64,000 nt of DNA, taken from NCBI RefSeq assembly GCF_004217115.1, contig NZ_SHKN01000004.1, forward strand, positions 145,650-209,649, in the 5' to 3' direction. Below the pieces are notes generated by a model. The model was not told the DNA's origin, searched no databases, and was given only the letters and a program-made list of their open reading frames with translations. Source of the DNA: Ancylomarina subtilis (GTDB lineage Bacteria; Bacteroidota; Bacteroidia; Bacteroidales; Marinifilaceae). The position numbers and the translations under genes were made by a program. Of this stretch, positions 63,470-64,000 are shown in pieces; the first letter of the stretch is position 1; each line of letters begins with the position of its first letter.

Positions 63470-63500
63470 TTTGCGATTTATGATTCTGAAACTATATTTG
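63470..63500 (+). promoter_or_regulatory. Bacteroidota promoter of tRNA-Pro
   Basis: TTTG (63470-63473), a 19-base spacer and TATATTTG (63493-63500) match the TTTG-N19-TAnnTTTG consensus. The tRNA begins 11 bases later. Confidence 0.8.
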
Positions 63501-63511
63501 TACTAACAATT

Positions 63512-63585
63512 CGGGATGTGGCGCAGTCCGGTAGCGTACTGGTCTGGGGGACCAGGGGTCGCAGGTTCAAATCCTGTCATCCCGA
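63512..63585 (+). tRNA. tRNA-Pro (anticodon GGG)
   Basis: A 74-base cloverleaf without an encoded CCA: acceptor arms 63512-63518 with 63578-63584, discriminator A at 63585, anticodon stem CTGGT/ACCAG around loop CTGGGGG, giving anticodon GGG for proline codons CCC/CCU, and a normal GGTTCAAATC T loop. A promoter lies directly upstream and a terminator directly downstream, so it is a single-gene unit. Confidence 0.95.
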
Positions 63586-63593
63586 CGAAACAT

Positions 63594-63626
63594 AAAGGGA
63601 AACTCTAATTAGAGTTTCCCTTTTTT
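63594..63626 (+). terminator. Terminator after tRNA-Pro
   Basis: A 30-base perfect palindrome (63594-63623) followed by T residues. Confidence 0.85.
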
Positions 63627-63760
63627 CATACATCTAAAAACACCAGCAAAATCAACACTTGCAAGCAGAGCTATCGTCTTGATAAATCAATTGAAAGATT
63701 ATTACCACGACAAAATCACACACTTTCTACTTAACGAATAATGTTACCACCAATTGTCGG

Positions 63761-63777
63761 TTGCAACATGGTTGCAA
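63761..63777. repeat. Short perfect inverted repeat
   Basis: TTGCAAC (63761-63767) and GTTGCAA (63771-63777) with a 3-base spacer. It may be an operator, but no gene on either side obviously begins here. Confidence 0.35.
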
Positions 63778-63795
63778 TAAATCATTCACTTTGCT

Positions 63796-63836
63796 TCTTA
63801 AAAAACAAAAAGCTGCAACGCATAACGAAGCAGCTT
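63796..63836 (-). terminator. Terminator of the minus-strand gene entering at the window edge
   Basis: A 7-bp stem (63810-63816 with 63830-63836) followed, in minus-strand direction, by a T-rich run (63809-63801 complement). It lies 26 bases after the stop codon at 63862. Confidence 0.75.
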
Positions 63837-63861
63837 AAAGTAGTTTGAATTTAGAGGAATT

Positions 63862-64000
63862 CTAAGATAAAATGATCTTAGAGTAAAGATCAGGCGAAAA
63901 TTGGCCTCCATCTGCCGTTCCAAAAAATGCATACACATGAACATTACCAGCTGGAACTGGCAAGGTAATTTCGGCTGACTGATCAGAACGAACTGAGGCT
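63862..64000 (-). CDS. C-terminal end of a minus-strand gene, DUF6266-like
   Basis: The minus-strand frame is open from the window edge to a TAG whose complement is at 63862-63864. The visible 45 residues include SDQSAEITLPVPAGNVHVYA and TADGGQFSPDLYSKI, then ILS. This resembles the end of DUF6266-type Bacteroidota proteins with a terminal beta domain; I am not certain. The start is outside the window. Confidence 0.5.
   Translation of the reverse strand, partial: ASVRSDQSAEITLPVPAGNVHVYAFFGTADGGQFSPDLYSKIILS

Noticed and set aside
1..64000. Mobile elements, prophage or integrated island
   Set aside because: No transposase, integrase, terminal inverted repeats or target duplications were recognised. 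The tRNA-Pro at 63512 has no visible duplicated 3' end.

Overview
The window is an AT-rich bacterial chromosome segment from a member of the Bacteroidota. The evidence is two SusC/SusD pairs, SusE/SusF-type lipoproteins, a type IX secretion (T9SS) tail on an amylase, GLPGLI, DUF3570, DUF4266 and DUF7935-type proteins, and promoters of the TTTG-N19-TAnnTTTG type. A free-living, probably marine relative of Marinilabiliales/Marinifilaceae is my guess; the sequence does not prove genus. No insertion sequence, prophage or CRISPR array was seen.

Layout. (1) 1-430 is the 3' end of a SusE/F-like starch-binding gene of an upstream locus. (2) 1287-12229 is an alpha-glucan (starch) utilisation locus: SusC, SusD, two paralogous SusE/F-like surface lipoproteins and a large GH13 amylase with a T9SS tail. 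(3) 12414-15399 is a compact, partly overlapping unit: thioredoxin-like protein, ApbE flavin transferase, tiny DUF4266 lipoprotein and DUF3570 outer-membrane barrel. (4) 15465-24051 holds mixed genes: a lipoprotein, a metallophosphatase, a class V aminotransferase, an acyl-CoA synthetase, an alkaline phosphatase and a YibE/F-like membrane protein. (5) 24197-34298 is a LacI regulator, MFS sugar transporter and ROK kinase, followed by a second SusC/SusD pair and a double LamG lipoprotein. Near-identical palindromic operators lie in front of lacI and in front of susC, so one regulator probably controls both. (6) 34416-58866 is a run of fifteen same-strand genes that reads as an N-glycan degradation locus: four GH92 alpha-mannosidases, a PNGase F-type deglycosylase, GH125, GH97, an MFS transporter, a GH130 mannoside phosphorylase, mannose-6-phosphate isomerase, an EEP-family hydrolase, a transglutaminase-fold lipoprotein with a PNGase-like catalytic triad, a CBM9 lipoprotein, a TIM-barrel lipoprotein and CutC. 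(7) 58957-64000 returns to housekeeping: a CPBP protease, a DEAD-box helicase, a DUF7935-like protein, an aspartate-type aminotransferase, tRNA-Pro(GGG) and the end of a minus-strand gene.

How region 6 could work (inference): surface binding proteins and SusC/SusD import glycopeptides or glycans; the PNGase F-like enzyme removes the N-glycan; GH97 could remove capping glucose; GH92 and GH125 trim alpha-mannose in the periplasm; an MFS carrier imports the Man-beta-1,4-GlcNAc core; cytoplasmic GH130 phosphorolyses it; ManA and the ROK kinase feed the products into glycolysis. No GH18/GH85 endoglycosidase and no GH20 or GH84 hexosaminidase is present, so the chitobiose step is unassigned. The transglutaminase-fold protein and the 360-residue TIM-barrel protein are the best candidates for undescribed activities.
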